Origin: Sepiola atlantica
Lineage: Eukaryota > Mollusca > Cephalopoda > Sepiida > Sepiolidae
Direction: 5' to 3'
Length of the DNA stretch: 64,000 nt
Assembly: GCA_963556195.1 (NCBI GenBank)
Contig: OY744525.1
Location: forward strand, 83,452,665-83,516,664
Shown here one piece after another: positions 44,516-55,815 of the stretch. Each line of letters begins with the position of its first letter. Position 1 is the stretch's first letter. The notes under the pieces were generated by a model, which saw only the letters and a program-made list of their open reading frames with translations, searched no databases and had not been told where the DNA came from. A program made the translations under genes and the position numbers.

Positions 44516-45267
44516 TATTCATATACATAATACTATAAAACTCAGGACGGGTATAATTGATTCCACGAACAGAAACAGTTTTACACCACTTTCAAGTCCC
44601 CTCACAAAGATTAAAATAAAGATATAATGATACTAAACCTTTTGTCTGCAACTATTATTCTGTAGTACTATCAGAGACGAGTGTTTAAAAATAGGGTTAG
44701 ATAGGATTTCTTCACATAATTTTAAAATTATGTACACAATGAAAGATTACATTGGATGTAAGAGTAGAATGAGATACGTGGGCAGGAAAGTAAATCATGG
44801 GCGGAAGTCCGAAATGATACGTGGAGAAGAAAGTATTTGTCTTTGGAAGATAAGATGGTTGTGTTCGGCCACAGTATTCGAAGCTCCGCTTTTTTATCTT
44901 AACCGACATGAATCTAAAAACAGATGTGCCTGAACTCGGCTAACTGACAATATCTACTTGTGATGTAAACGTTATTTTTCTCTTTCTCTTGCTGTTCTGT
45001 TATTTTCAGAGATTTTGATTAAAAATTAAACTAATTTTAAAAGCACAACATATGATACACTACAATGACATGTAGGATCGACTATAGCTATAACAACCTG
45101 GAATTTGGTGGGAATAATCATCGGCAGATTGTTGTGAAAGGTCGTATTTTTGTTTTCGTAACTTTTGAATGAGAGAAATCTACCCCCGTGGATAGAATAA
45201 ATGGTTTTTCGTAGCAATTACTATGCGGTGCAGTGAAATCAACTACTTTGCCCCGTTTTATGATGCC
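44509..45267. other. AT-rich DNA, nothing recognised
   Basis: Short frames only; no domain or repeat family recognised. Confidence 0.4.
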
Positions 45268-45378
45268 CATAAGGAAGAACCTGAAGAAGAGGTGAAGGTA
45301 TAGCAACATAAACTATGAGAAAATAGCACAATGACAATGAAAACAGTCAAAGACATCTAAATAATATAAATAATAACA

Positions 45379-45422
<44 letters not shown>
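45268..45422 (+). repeat. Module Y, copy 2, ending in a TA array
   Basis: Direct-orientation partner of 42712-42852; see there for landmarks. Confidence 0.8.
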
Positions 45423-45423
<1 letters not shown>

Positions 45424-45553
45424 CCTCCTCAACTAAAATAAGTCTCATGGAAGTTGTTTTTCCATTTAGCTGCTGTCATCTTTCGGATTAAGTGACATCA
45501 CCATCGGAGCAAATCGATTACGACAGGAAAATAACACGCACATTCGTACAAAT

Positions 45554-45700
45554 TATATATATATATATATATATATCGGTTGATATATGCACGTTTTTAT
45601 ATAAACACATATATGCAGGCTACGACTAACACGTATTTATATACGTTTGTGTTTGCACTTGCTCATATACACACATGTATATATATATATATATATGTAT
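45554..45700. repeat. Short (TA)n arrays
   Basis: TA runs at about 45554-45577 and 45678-45702. Confidence 0.85.
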
Positions 45701-45702
45701 AT

Positions 45703-48700
45703 GTGTGGGGTCGTTTGTATATTTATATACATTTTTATATATAATTAAATCGATCTAAGTCTTAAAGTAAATTCAAAGTAAATAACAATGGATCCGACAA
45801 ATCTATATTTAGTTCTGACTAGCCAGTGATCTGCGTAAATTTCAATCGATTTAATTGCTTACATATTCTATGCAGCCATATATTTCTTTCCGTAGCATAT
45901 ACTGCGCGATATTCACCGCTTGTTACAAATGCAACATTTTGAATTGAAAACTCGGTGGGAACGTATTTCTTCATTTGTTATCATTTATTTATATTATAAC
46001 TATTATTATTATGTTAAAAACTTATTGTATTTAAGCTTACTTTTTCACATTACCCTGACTATTCTTTGATATACATAGTACAAACGTACACATAACATAT
46101 TTTGGTAGATTGCAAACAGTCATTGTTTGCATCACCACGTGTTTATTTTGCAATGTATAACATTTTACGGTTTACAATTCAAATATCATTTTGAACGCTT
46201 CACTCTGTCATATCTTTTACTTGTGAACGAGGGAAATTTAAATATGAATGCGGTGCATTTCAGATTTCGATTCGAAATTCATATCCATGCAGTTTTATTA
46301 TGATTTTGTATTTAGTTACACATTACTGACCCAAGCATACCGTGTGTTTTAAATAAAAGTTTGCAAAATATACATTCAGAAATACTTTTAATTTATTAGT
46401 AAAAAAACAATACATTTAGGTTTATATGAGATAAATACTGTCCGAGTTACAAGACTATTATCATCATAATACAGATTAATGACACGATGAAATATAAAGA
46501 AATTAGCCAGGAGAACGTTTGCATAGATAGTGGAAGGCTTTTAAAAACAAAAAGTAAGAAACAAGTTACTTCGTAAACGAAATCGTCATTTTATAATTTA
46601 TTTAGGAAATGTATAAACGTTTGAAAAAAAAAAATTAAAAAATAAACAAGTTATTTTAAAACAAAATTCTGAATGGCACTATGAAGTAACTTCATTACAT
46701 TTGCACACATTTTAATAATTTTCTGATACTAGCAGATCATGCCGTCTGAAGATACTGACTTCCGGGCAATAAATGCACCAACCATTAATGTTATTGTTTT
46801 TCCTTACTCTTTAGAAAACTCAATCATATTCTGCAAAACCAAAAACAACAATTCCATTATCCAAAACACTAAAACGAAGCACCATGAACAAATACCTGAA
46901 CTGTTAAATAAATTGAAGCATAAAAACCTTTACTAAAATGACGTATTCGACATTAAATAACCTGAAAAGGATTTATATGACGTAAAAGAAAACAACCAAA
47001 CAACGAAATTATTTAAAGATCAACGTTTAATTCTTGGAATGTAGCAGTATCAACCTGATTTGCAATCACACTTACAAACGAGTACCCTTCATTTGAGATA
47101 CTAACATTTGAGGGGCAGTTAGTTTTATTTGCAAAAACTTTTTTTTTCGTAATACGCATTACACAGGAAGGTTAATAAGCGAAATATAATTGAACATAAC
47201 GATGCTAATGATTACTATTCAAGAAAGACACCCCCTCCTTTGAATATTAAAATGCTATTAATGATGAACAATAAAAACATGTCCCTTATGAAACGATTGC
47301 TATTGCGAAAAAAATAATAACTCGAGTTGACTGTCGGATTTTAATTGTTTATATTACTTTAGTTTGTGCAGTAGCATTCCAAAAACAAAATAAAATGTTA
47401 AAGACGTTAAAAAACGAGGTTAGATCGTCAAACCGTGGTGTATGGAGCCAACGTATCCACGGAATTCTGTTTACACTAATCTTAGTTTAATTTTTATCTC
47501 TTTTCATTAACTACGCCATTTCATATTTCATTTTTCTTCACATTATTTTCGGCTTAAATGGATTTCGTCAACGAATTTTCTGACGATTTTTCGGTTACAA
47601 AGGTTTTCGGAGTTTTACATTCAAAATTGATATATTTTTGCGTTGAAATATTTTCAAGTTGGGATACCGAGATCGAATTAGTCAACACATTTAACAGATA
47701 ACTGTTCTATTGACTTTACAAATGAAAAATATATACTCAAATGAGCGAATTTTAACAAGGAGAAGTAGGGAAGGCAGCCACCTTCGTGATATTAAACGGG
47801 AAATGTTTGACTACAAGTAGTGAAACATTCTACGACAATATGTGAATAGTACGCCACACAGACCAATCAGCATAGGCAAAGAACAACATGTAACTTTAGA
47901 GATTCATATAATAGCATATTAATCGACAAAAATGCCTATAAATAACATACTTTATGTGGCTAAAATCAATAGTCTTAAGCAACCTTATATAATAAAACCT
48001 ACACTAACACTCACATTTCAATCATAAGTAAAAAAAAAAACAAAAAAACGATCACTTACATTCTTCACAAGGAATTCAGATTGAAACTGAAAATGTATAT
48101 TAAATTATTTCTTGTAAGTAAATGTCCGAAGTCAGACGTAAAATCAGATATTTTGAGAAAAAACTGTATGCAAGTCCTTAAATGATCAATGTATTATCTG
48201 TCTCAATGAAAAACAAGACATTTTGACATATTATGACAACATTCTAAATGATCGAATTTAACGATACATCATTTCTTAGTCTTTACATGAATGTAGGTAA
48301 GCAAGGTATAATAAATAAAAATATCATAGTTGTAATAGTGTGTGCAGAAATGAGTTTAAGAATATACAATAAACATTTTAATAAATAGTTGCACAAATGA
48401 ATAAAAGTGAACGAATTAACATAATTGATCTGAAAGTATCAAGTAATCAAATAGTAGGTGTATTTTACACCTACGTGTAAATTAGGGTTTAATTTATGTG
48501 TAGTTCGGTTTTAATGTAATCATATTTGTATGCATATAGATAACTTAGGTTAAACTTTGGCTACTTGACCATCTGTGTCTTCTTATGCACATCGCTTAAG
48601 GTATGACTGTAGAACTTTTACGCTGAGGTTATTATTTTATCATGTCATTACACTTTTATAAGCAATATGATCGCTTGCAATGCTGATGTGTGAAAAGCTA

Positions 48701-48975
48701 GCATATATCGTAACTAAGAATCCCCGTAACTCCGACCCCTCTAACAGTAACGGATACCCAGTCACATTCTACAAATTATGATAATTGTCTCTATACATGG
48801 GTTACTAATTTATTGTAGAAATGTATTTTTCTGATAAGGCTTTACGAGTAAAACCGATGATGTATCGATATACGCCAAATAACATATATATTTATTCTAA
48901 ATATTAAAAGTTGTAGTTCATGTCTGTTTATTTGTTCACAAACTCTTCCAAGTGTTTTAGAGATACCCCCCAAAA
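45703..48975. other. 3.3-kb AT-rich stretch without recognised features
   Basis: This is the longest stretch in the window free of TA arrays and of repeats that I can match elsewhere in it. Only short frames occur (for example 65 codons from 46739) and none shows a domain. Intronic or intergenic DNA is the simplest reading. Confidence 0.5.
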
Positions 48976-48978
48976 CAC

Positions 48979-48985
48979 CCATATA

Positions 48986-49045
<60 letters not shown>

Positions 49046-49130
49046 CATATATATATGCACATACATATATATACCCATACATATATATACACATAAAGAC
49101 ACATATATATACACATACACCCATATACAG

Positions 49131-49187
<57 letters not shown>

Positions 49188-49276
49188 CATATACACACAT
49201 GTACATACATATATATATATATATATATATACATACAGACACATATATATATACACACATATACATATACATACGG

Positions 49277-49309
<33 letters not shown>

Positions 49310-49362
49310 CAAATATTTATGTATATATACATACGCACACACACATATATATATATTCTGAA
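48979..49362. repeat. Complex TA/CA minisatellite
   Basis: TA arrays interspersed with ACACATACATATATA and CAGACACATATA units. Cysteine/valine/tyrosine-rich frames on the minus strand are repeat translations. Confidence 0.9.
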
Positions 49363-49690
49363 AGTATATAATTCAGATTACTTGGACAACTATATTCCAA
49401 TTTTTATGACACGAAATACAACATTGTGACATTTGCGTTCACGCTTGACATATCTAAAAAAATTAGAAAATTATCACTTTATGTTTTTTTATAACTTAAA
49501 TATTCTAGAAATTAAACAAAAAAACGAATAAATAATACGAAGGTTCAAAGCTTAGTTGAGTAATGCACAGGGAGCCGGGTTGTGTTGAAGTAGGAGTCTG
49601 CTGATTATCTAAAACTTGGAGGTGGACAAAGAGAAAAAAGAGGAAAGGGGGAAAAGGATGGGAAGAGAAAATAATAACAGAGTAGAGATG
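49363..49690. other. AT-rich DNA, nothing recognised
   Basis: A stretch near 49590 (GTCTGCTGATTATCTAAAACT) weakly resembles module X. Confidence 0.35.
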
Positions 49691-49694
49691 TTGA

Positions 49695-50320
49695 GAATTT
49701 TTGGCTGATTTTGAAACTTATTTATTATTTATTATAGAGGGTATCTTATTTATTAGTTTAAATATTCAAAATGGGTGTATTAATGTAATCCTATTTATTT
49801 GATTATTTTAGTTATGCCTCATTAATTAATAGTAAGTTTCCTATACTATGTGGGACTATGTATAAAGCGTTAGGGATAAATAGAGGGGGGTTGAATCATA
49901 CCAATTAGTTTAAATATTCAAAACAGGGCGTGTTCATTTATTTCTATTTATTTGATTACTCTATTAGTGTTTCATTGAATAAATAATAAATTTCTTGTAA
50001 TGTATGGGAGTGTATATAAAAATGGGTTAGAAATAATATAGCTCTTCAGTTTATTTATGTATAAATGTGTTTATTTATATTTATTTAGTTTGTGTTGTAT
50101 TAATTGATCCGTAATTATTTATATGTATTTCTGATTATACAGGTGTGTGTATATGTAATATGTGAATATAAGTAAGACTGTGAGGATATAATATTCATAG
50201 TGTTTTGAATTATGTGTGAATGTGTTTATTTATTCTCGTTTGTTTTATTCATAGTGCATTACTCACCAATCAACTATCATTATTTATACGCATAATTTGT
50301 ATATGAATAGGAAACCCTTT
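49695..50320. repeat. Diverged tandem repeat, about four units of ~160 bp
   Basis: Each unit has TTTATTTATT, GTTTGATTATT or GTTTTATTC, a TCATTAAT or CATTGAATAAAT block, AATTTCTTGTA, and GTGTATATAA. The first two units share AGTTTAAATATTCAAAA exactly. Later units are more diverged. Confidence 0.6.
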
Positions 50321-50360
50321 AAGTAGTGTTTTTGCCTTCCTTTGACTTTCTTTTTTCATT

Positions 50361-50476
50361 TTATATATATATATATATATTCAGTATTTACTTCAATACT
50401 GTTCAATCCGTGAGAGATGCGTAATACTCTGATAGTTTTTCTTGAGAATGACAGATGTACGTTTCTGTGTAGCTTA

Positions 50477-50518
<42 letters not shown>
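50361..50518. repeat. (TA)n arrays
   Basis: TA arrays at 50361-50381 and 50481-50518. Confidence 0.9.
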
Positions 50519-50519
<1 letters not shown>

Positions 50520-50693
50520 GGTAATAATCTAGGTAAAAACATCCACAAGGTGGTAATCCAAAGAATTTCAACCGGGTTTATAAAGCTTTATTCTAACTCT
50601 GTCTGATGAGATCTCAGTTTATAGTAACTGCTGATCGATAACATCGACATGCCAGTGTCGCAGATTTTGTACATGTCTGTCTAAATAAAAATT

Positions 50694-50694
<1 letters not shown>

Positions 50695-50729
<35 letters not shown>

Positions 50730-50761
50730 TATACTTTTATTTATACAAACATTATTAGCTA

Positions 50762-50826
<65 letters not shown>

Positions 50827-50867
50827 TATATAGTATATACTTTTATTTATACAAACATTATTAGCTA

Positions 50868-50915
<48 letters not shown>
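50695..50915. repeat. TA arrays with duplicated 45-bp module
   Basis: ACTTTTATTTATACAAACAT plus TATTAGCTACATCA occurs twice, each followed by a long TA array and preceded by TAGTTATATA. Module and array are duplicated together. Confidence 0.9.
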
Positions 50916-50916
<1 letters not shown>

Positions 50917-52270
50917 TATATAAATTAATGTGTATGTATTTGCTTGTGTGGTCGTATGCGACGATTTTGGCGTATTATTTATATACCGTGTTCTGGACTT
51001 CGGTTGATGCATAATTCTAACGAAATATTTCAGCTTTAATATCGCGAGTCTCATCCATTTCTTTTCCAATCATCTGATAATATTTTTAATTTTTAGGTGT
51101 AAATTCAATAGCATGACTAATGAGATGTTGAATATTTTATAATCAGACTTGATTGCTTTTTAAATAATTTCGCTCTTAAACGACTATTATGGCTAAATCT
51201 TGTCATGCCGGACTTCTCAATATATCAGCTATACTGAATTAGTTCTGTAATGAATAATATCGGATATTTACCAACATTATTACTCATCTCTCTCTTCCCC
51301 TCTCTCTCTCTCTCATATATTTATAAATTTTAATAATTAAATATTATTGATTTATTTATTTGTATTGGGTGTTGGATCCTTTCAACCTCAAGTCAACTGA
51401 TGACCTTTGAGCGATTAGCCGTTCATGATGAAACAAGGGTTCACAGATATTCTTCTGTGCTTCGTTTAACCCGAAATTGAGAAAGATTCAGACTGTTCCC
51501 AATAGCATTAGTGAGAGTGATTTTACAACCACTTTCCAACATACGGTACTTAGTTTTCATAGACTGATTTTACGTTGGTTTTATTGTGAATGCGAATGGC
51601 ATTTAATTTTACGTCTAGAATTAAGTGTTTGGGATATTTTAAAGATTTTAGGAAGGATTCTTCGATATTATATTCGTTTGTGAGGTATTAGTGGTTACAA
51701 ATTCTAAACGCTTTAAGCTATAGCACGATTACGAGGCTAGTTTTGATCGTGTGGTGGTGATATTAATGGTGGATTGTATCGTGTTTATTGGTGGGTTTAT
51801 AGTAAATTAGTAGTATTTAAAATAACATACACTTTCTGCCGATGCACTTTTATTATACAGTTTTCGAAGTAACATATAGTCTTTCTATATTGAACTACAG
51901 TGTTGTTTATATTCCCATTCAGCCTAAAAACGAAGGAAATGATAACCCTCTTTTTCAGTCGATTTTCGCAATGGAAGATGAATAACTCTTATCAGCTCTT
52001 GTTGGACTTGCATCCGGGTATTGATATTTATTTCAGTATCTTATTTGCATACCGGTTAGACACCGTTTTTGCACATGTGTTATTTCGAAAAATAAAAATG
52101 CTAAATAACAAAGTATTCTCATCATACCGTAAACAAGTGTCATAACAATATTTCTAAAAGTAATGTCATTATAAATATTTAGATGCGAAACTTATTTTTG
52201 TAAATCTTCTTACATGATTGGGCCTTTGGAGTTTGAAAGTTATCAGCAGGAAGTTAAGAGTTGATTGTCA
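50916..52270. other. AT-rich DNA, nothing recognised
   Basis: No domain, RNA or repeat family recognised. Short frames at 51477 and 51900 look like chance. Confidence 0.4.
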
Positions 52271-52277
52271 CGTATAA

Positions 52278-52466
52278 ATGTTCGTATTCTGTTTTTTCTT
52301 CTTGGTGGCATTTAATTACGCCACGCCGGATCAGAGGCTAAAACGTCAAAGTCAAACGAAAATTAATTCATCCAGAAAAATTAACGGGGGTGATTCAGCA
52401 TACGCAATAAGCTCATCTTTTATTCGTGAACTAAACAAAAAATGGCGAACAGGCTCAATGGTGTGA
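52278..52466 (+). CDS. Candidate small secreted-protein frame (unverified)
   Basis: A 62-codon frame begins MFVFCFFFLVAFNYATPDQR. Residues 1-15 form a hydrophobic core ending NYA, like a signal peptide with a possible cut before TP. A dibasic KR follows at about 23-24 (RLKRQ), as in peptide-hormone precursors, and the rest is polar and basic (RELNKKWRTGSMV). No family is recognised. It may be a single exon: GTGTGA directly after the ATG near 52460 is a weak donor. Codon composition is less repetitive than neighbouring frames, but chance cannot be excluded. Confidence 0.2.
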   Translation: MFVFCFFFLVAFNYATPDQRLKRQSQTKINSSRKINGGDSAYAISSSFIRELNKKWRTGSMV

Positions 52467-52469
52467 AGT

Positions 52470-52955
52470 GAATTAAATTCAAGTCAATGAAGCGTAGCTT
52501 AATTTTTGTTTTATTAATTCACCATTTTTATTTTTATTGCCGACCATCGTTATGGTTTTGCGATCGAACTGTTTTCTTCACAAGAATTAATAACTTTGGA
52601 GCATCTTTATTAGCATTTTATTTGTTCGGGCGCCATCTTCGTTTCGATATTAATATATTGAAGGATATAAATACTATTTGTTCGTGTTAAAAGAAAAATA
52701 CCAACCCGTTAACATCAAATATTTTTTATTCACATTGAATTACATGCATGAAATTCTTTTCGTGGAGTCGCAAGAATTATAATTTTACAAAGTGGACGCT
52801 GAAATACAATATGGGAAAATTAATTCAGTTTAACATGTTTCATCAATATTTCGGTTTTATCAGAAAACTTTAATAAAACAATACAAGAAATGAAAAAGTA
52901 TTAAGAACACAACAACTTGTCATTGAGGGTCCTGAGCACACACAGACATTTTATA

Positions 52956-52958
<3 letters not shown>
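52470..52958. other. AT-rich DNA, nothing recognised
   Basis: No gene or repeat family recognised. Confidence 0.4.

Positions 52959-52959
<1 letters not shown>

Positions 52960-53013
<54 letters not shown>
52960..53013. repeat. (TA)n microsatellite
   Basis: Uninterrupted TA array. Confidence 0.95.
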
Positions 53014-53017
<4 letters not shown>

Positions 53018-54455
53018 GTTCTATCTCTATAATTAACTTCCGTTTTATTGTTTATACCTTCCTTAGAAAAGTATAAATATATCCAATGGTTATTGAAATG
53101 CATAACTATCAAATACACAAAACACACAGGAATATATTAATGCTTTAGGGAATGCATGGGCCAGAAACCCACAGTAAAATGTTCATAAGCCAATGTTATT
53201 TCATATTATTTATATAAAGCTCTATATAATAATATATTGAGTCTTGTATAAATCTTCATCTGCTTTCTAATCATATAACGTTTTTGAAAAGCTGATGTTC
53301 ATGTTACTGTTATTAATATATCTATTATTAAAAGACGCGTTAAATTAAAACAACTAAATAAGCAGATAAGTTTTTGTTGTTGACCTATCGATCCGTTTCG
53401 TATTTCCTATTTTTTTATGAATCACATGTCAGTACTTCGGCTGTAATGCTGAGAATAGGATCGTAATTATTATGCGTAATCCAACAGGGTGCACGGTGGA
53501 TTTGCGACCCGACACGCTACAATGACAATTGCAGTCTACGAAAAAGAGAAAGAACGCGGGATTTTTACAAAATATAATCATGGATATACTTATCCGATGA
53601 ACATTGAAAACAAAAACAGAAGCCGGCTTCCATCATAACTATGTGCGATAACTTATCCGAAATGAGGACATAAGGCAAATGTAGTAACTTCATCTTTTAT
53701 TCGTCATCATCCTTAAAGATGATTGAAGCAGGCTTCATAAGGAAACAGTACAAATAGGGCACGTATTACTCATTCATGCATACATACACAAGCATATTAC
53801 AACAGATTACAATGGTTGCCCCTAACAAACATCAATGGTCATAATGATACCTATGTAATTACACTAAATTTGAGTTGATCAACATTTGTTTACCTAATGC
53901 CTTTTCCTATATACTATAATAGCAGACAATACATGGTAACATATGCTTTAATTTTGGGATTGGGTAATACTAACACAAAATCGTTTTAATGGTTCTAATT
54001 AGCAGTAATTTATAATTAACTGAACAAATCACAAATCTCTTTAAGCGATCTAAATATGTTTTTCACACACTCACACTAAGTTAGCTCAATCACGCTCTTG
54101 TATTTCTAAATGTCTCTCTGAGCTTTTAGAGAAAGTGATACTACTTTTTTAGCGTTTCAAGTCAATCCACGTTTATTCCCAGATTCGGTAAAACATATTT
54201 ATGTGTGCAATCTAACTTCTTGCATAACTTTTGAGATTAAGAAAAATGCTGTCAAATAAAATATTATTAGTTAGCTAATAAGTCACCACTGATATTACAT
54301 AAAAAAAATAAATAAAACGTACTTAGTGCTCGTTCAATGTAGTAGATAGTTGTTTTTTTTTTCGTTTTTTGTCTTTATGGTCGATACCAGTTACAACCCC
54401 ACGTTTCATTATCGGTAATACTGCAATATAGTGTAAAAGCTAAATCATTTTATCA

Positions 54456-54456
<1 letters not shown>
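53014..54456. other. AT-rich DNA, nothing recognised
   Basis: No gene or repeat family recognised. Confidence 0.4.

Positions 54457-54457
<1 letters not shown>

Positions 54458-54491
<34 letters not shown>
54458..54491. repeat. (TA)n microsatellite
   Basis: Uninterrupted TA array. Confidence 0.9.
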
Positions 54492-54492
<1 letters not shown>

Positions 54493-54850
54493 AATACCTA
54501 TATATTTATTAATAATAGTCGGCCTTTAAAGATTAAAGCTCAATAGATTTAATGTTGTACTCTAGAGCATGTATAAATAAAATAAAATATAAAAAGTTAG
54601 ATTCCAGTAACTATGTTTTTATTAATTATTAAAAAGATCCCGTTCTTAACGGAGCGTTTCGTCGTCACCAAGACAATGAAAACACAGAGTTATATATATA
54701 TATATTGGATTTAATATGAGTGCGAATCGTCAAGAAGGAAGGTCTATACCATGTATAAAACCATCAGAAAATAATAACACTCGCATTATTAAAACATTTA
54801 TATATGAAGATTCAATTAGGAATATAAGATTCATATAAATTCAAATATGC

Positions 54851-54855
<5 letters not shown>

Positions 54856-54939
<84 letters not shown>
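54856..54939. repeat. Compound (TA)n(TG)n microsatellite within a short palindrome
   Basis: TA array then TG run. ATATGCGTGCATATAT before and GTATGCACGCATATAC after are complementary, so the array sits inside a short inverted repeat. Confidence 0.9.
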
Positions 54940-54941
<2 letters not shown>

Positions 54942-54949
54942 CACGCATA

Positions 54950-55765
54950 TACTATTAAAAAGGTTTAGCAAAAGTCAAGGAGAATGCCTGATTTTTCAAG
55001 TATATCAAAAAAACGATTTCATTACTTTTCATCTACATTTCCATTCAATCATTTTGTTGTTGTTGTTGCGAATATGTCTTGAGTAGCTGCTTTTCCGTGA
55101 CATTTGAAAAAAAGGCTGTTTTTTTCTTTTCTTTTTTCGGAAAAAGCCAAGTTTCACATAGATATGTCCGCTTGTTTATTTCATGTTTATTTCTGATGTA
55201 TGAGTCTATCTCGAGTTGTTCTTGAGTATGAAGACGTTTACTCCGAAAGAAAAATTAGTTTATTGGTCACCAGCGTTTATCTTCGTGTCAATGCTTTTAG
55301 TCTTACATTTCATGTAAAAAAAAACAGTAAATGATTTGTAACTAAACGCTATCGATATATTAGTACGGATGCCGTCCAAACGGCGAAACAAACATTCGAT
55401 CAACATTTTACTTTCTTTTTAATCATAAACTATAAAATTACATTGTACTTAAACATAACTAAGAAAACAATATAAATCCTATTATGCGCCCAAATCCTCC
55501 CTTACCAAAGTAGAAACTCAATTTTCACACACAAACTCACCGACTACTTACCCCGTTAGATCATTAACCAAAGGAGTCAATTCCTAAATTTACGCCACAA
55601 ATCGAACGGATATTTGAATGAAATCAATAATAAATAAACAAAATAAAATAAATATGAAATAACTAAAAAAAATAATAAAAATAACAATGTATACATCAAA
55701 ATAAAAATGGAATTACAAAAATACAACCACGCTAAGCAATCAATTCTTAAAAAACTAAGTAAATA
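54950..55765. other. AT-rich DNA, nothing recognised
   Basis: No gene or repeat family recognised. Confidence 0.4.
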
Positions 55766-55798
<33 letters not shown>

Positions 55799-55815
55799 CA
55801 TCATCATCATCATCA
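55766..55815. repeat. TAA array with TCA end, 5' flank of LINE copy 2
   Basis: About ten TAA units and six TCA units, directly preceding the LINE. Confidence 0.95.

Noticed and set aside
50605..50660. CTGATGAGATCTC as another hammerhead
   Set aside because: No GAAA box follows at stem distance and no stem II can be drawn.
51394..51442. CTGATGA followed by GAAAC as a hammerhead
   Set aside because: The two boxes are present but the sequence between them does not pair, and stem I is absent.
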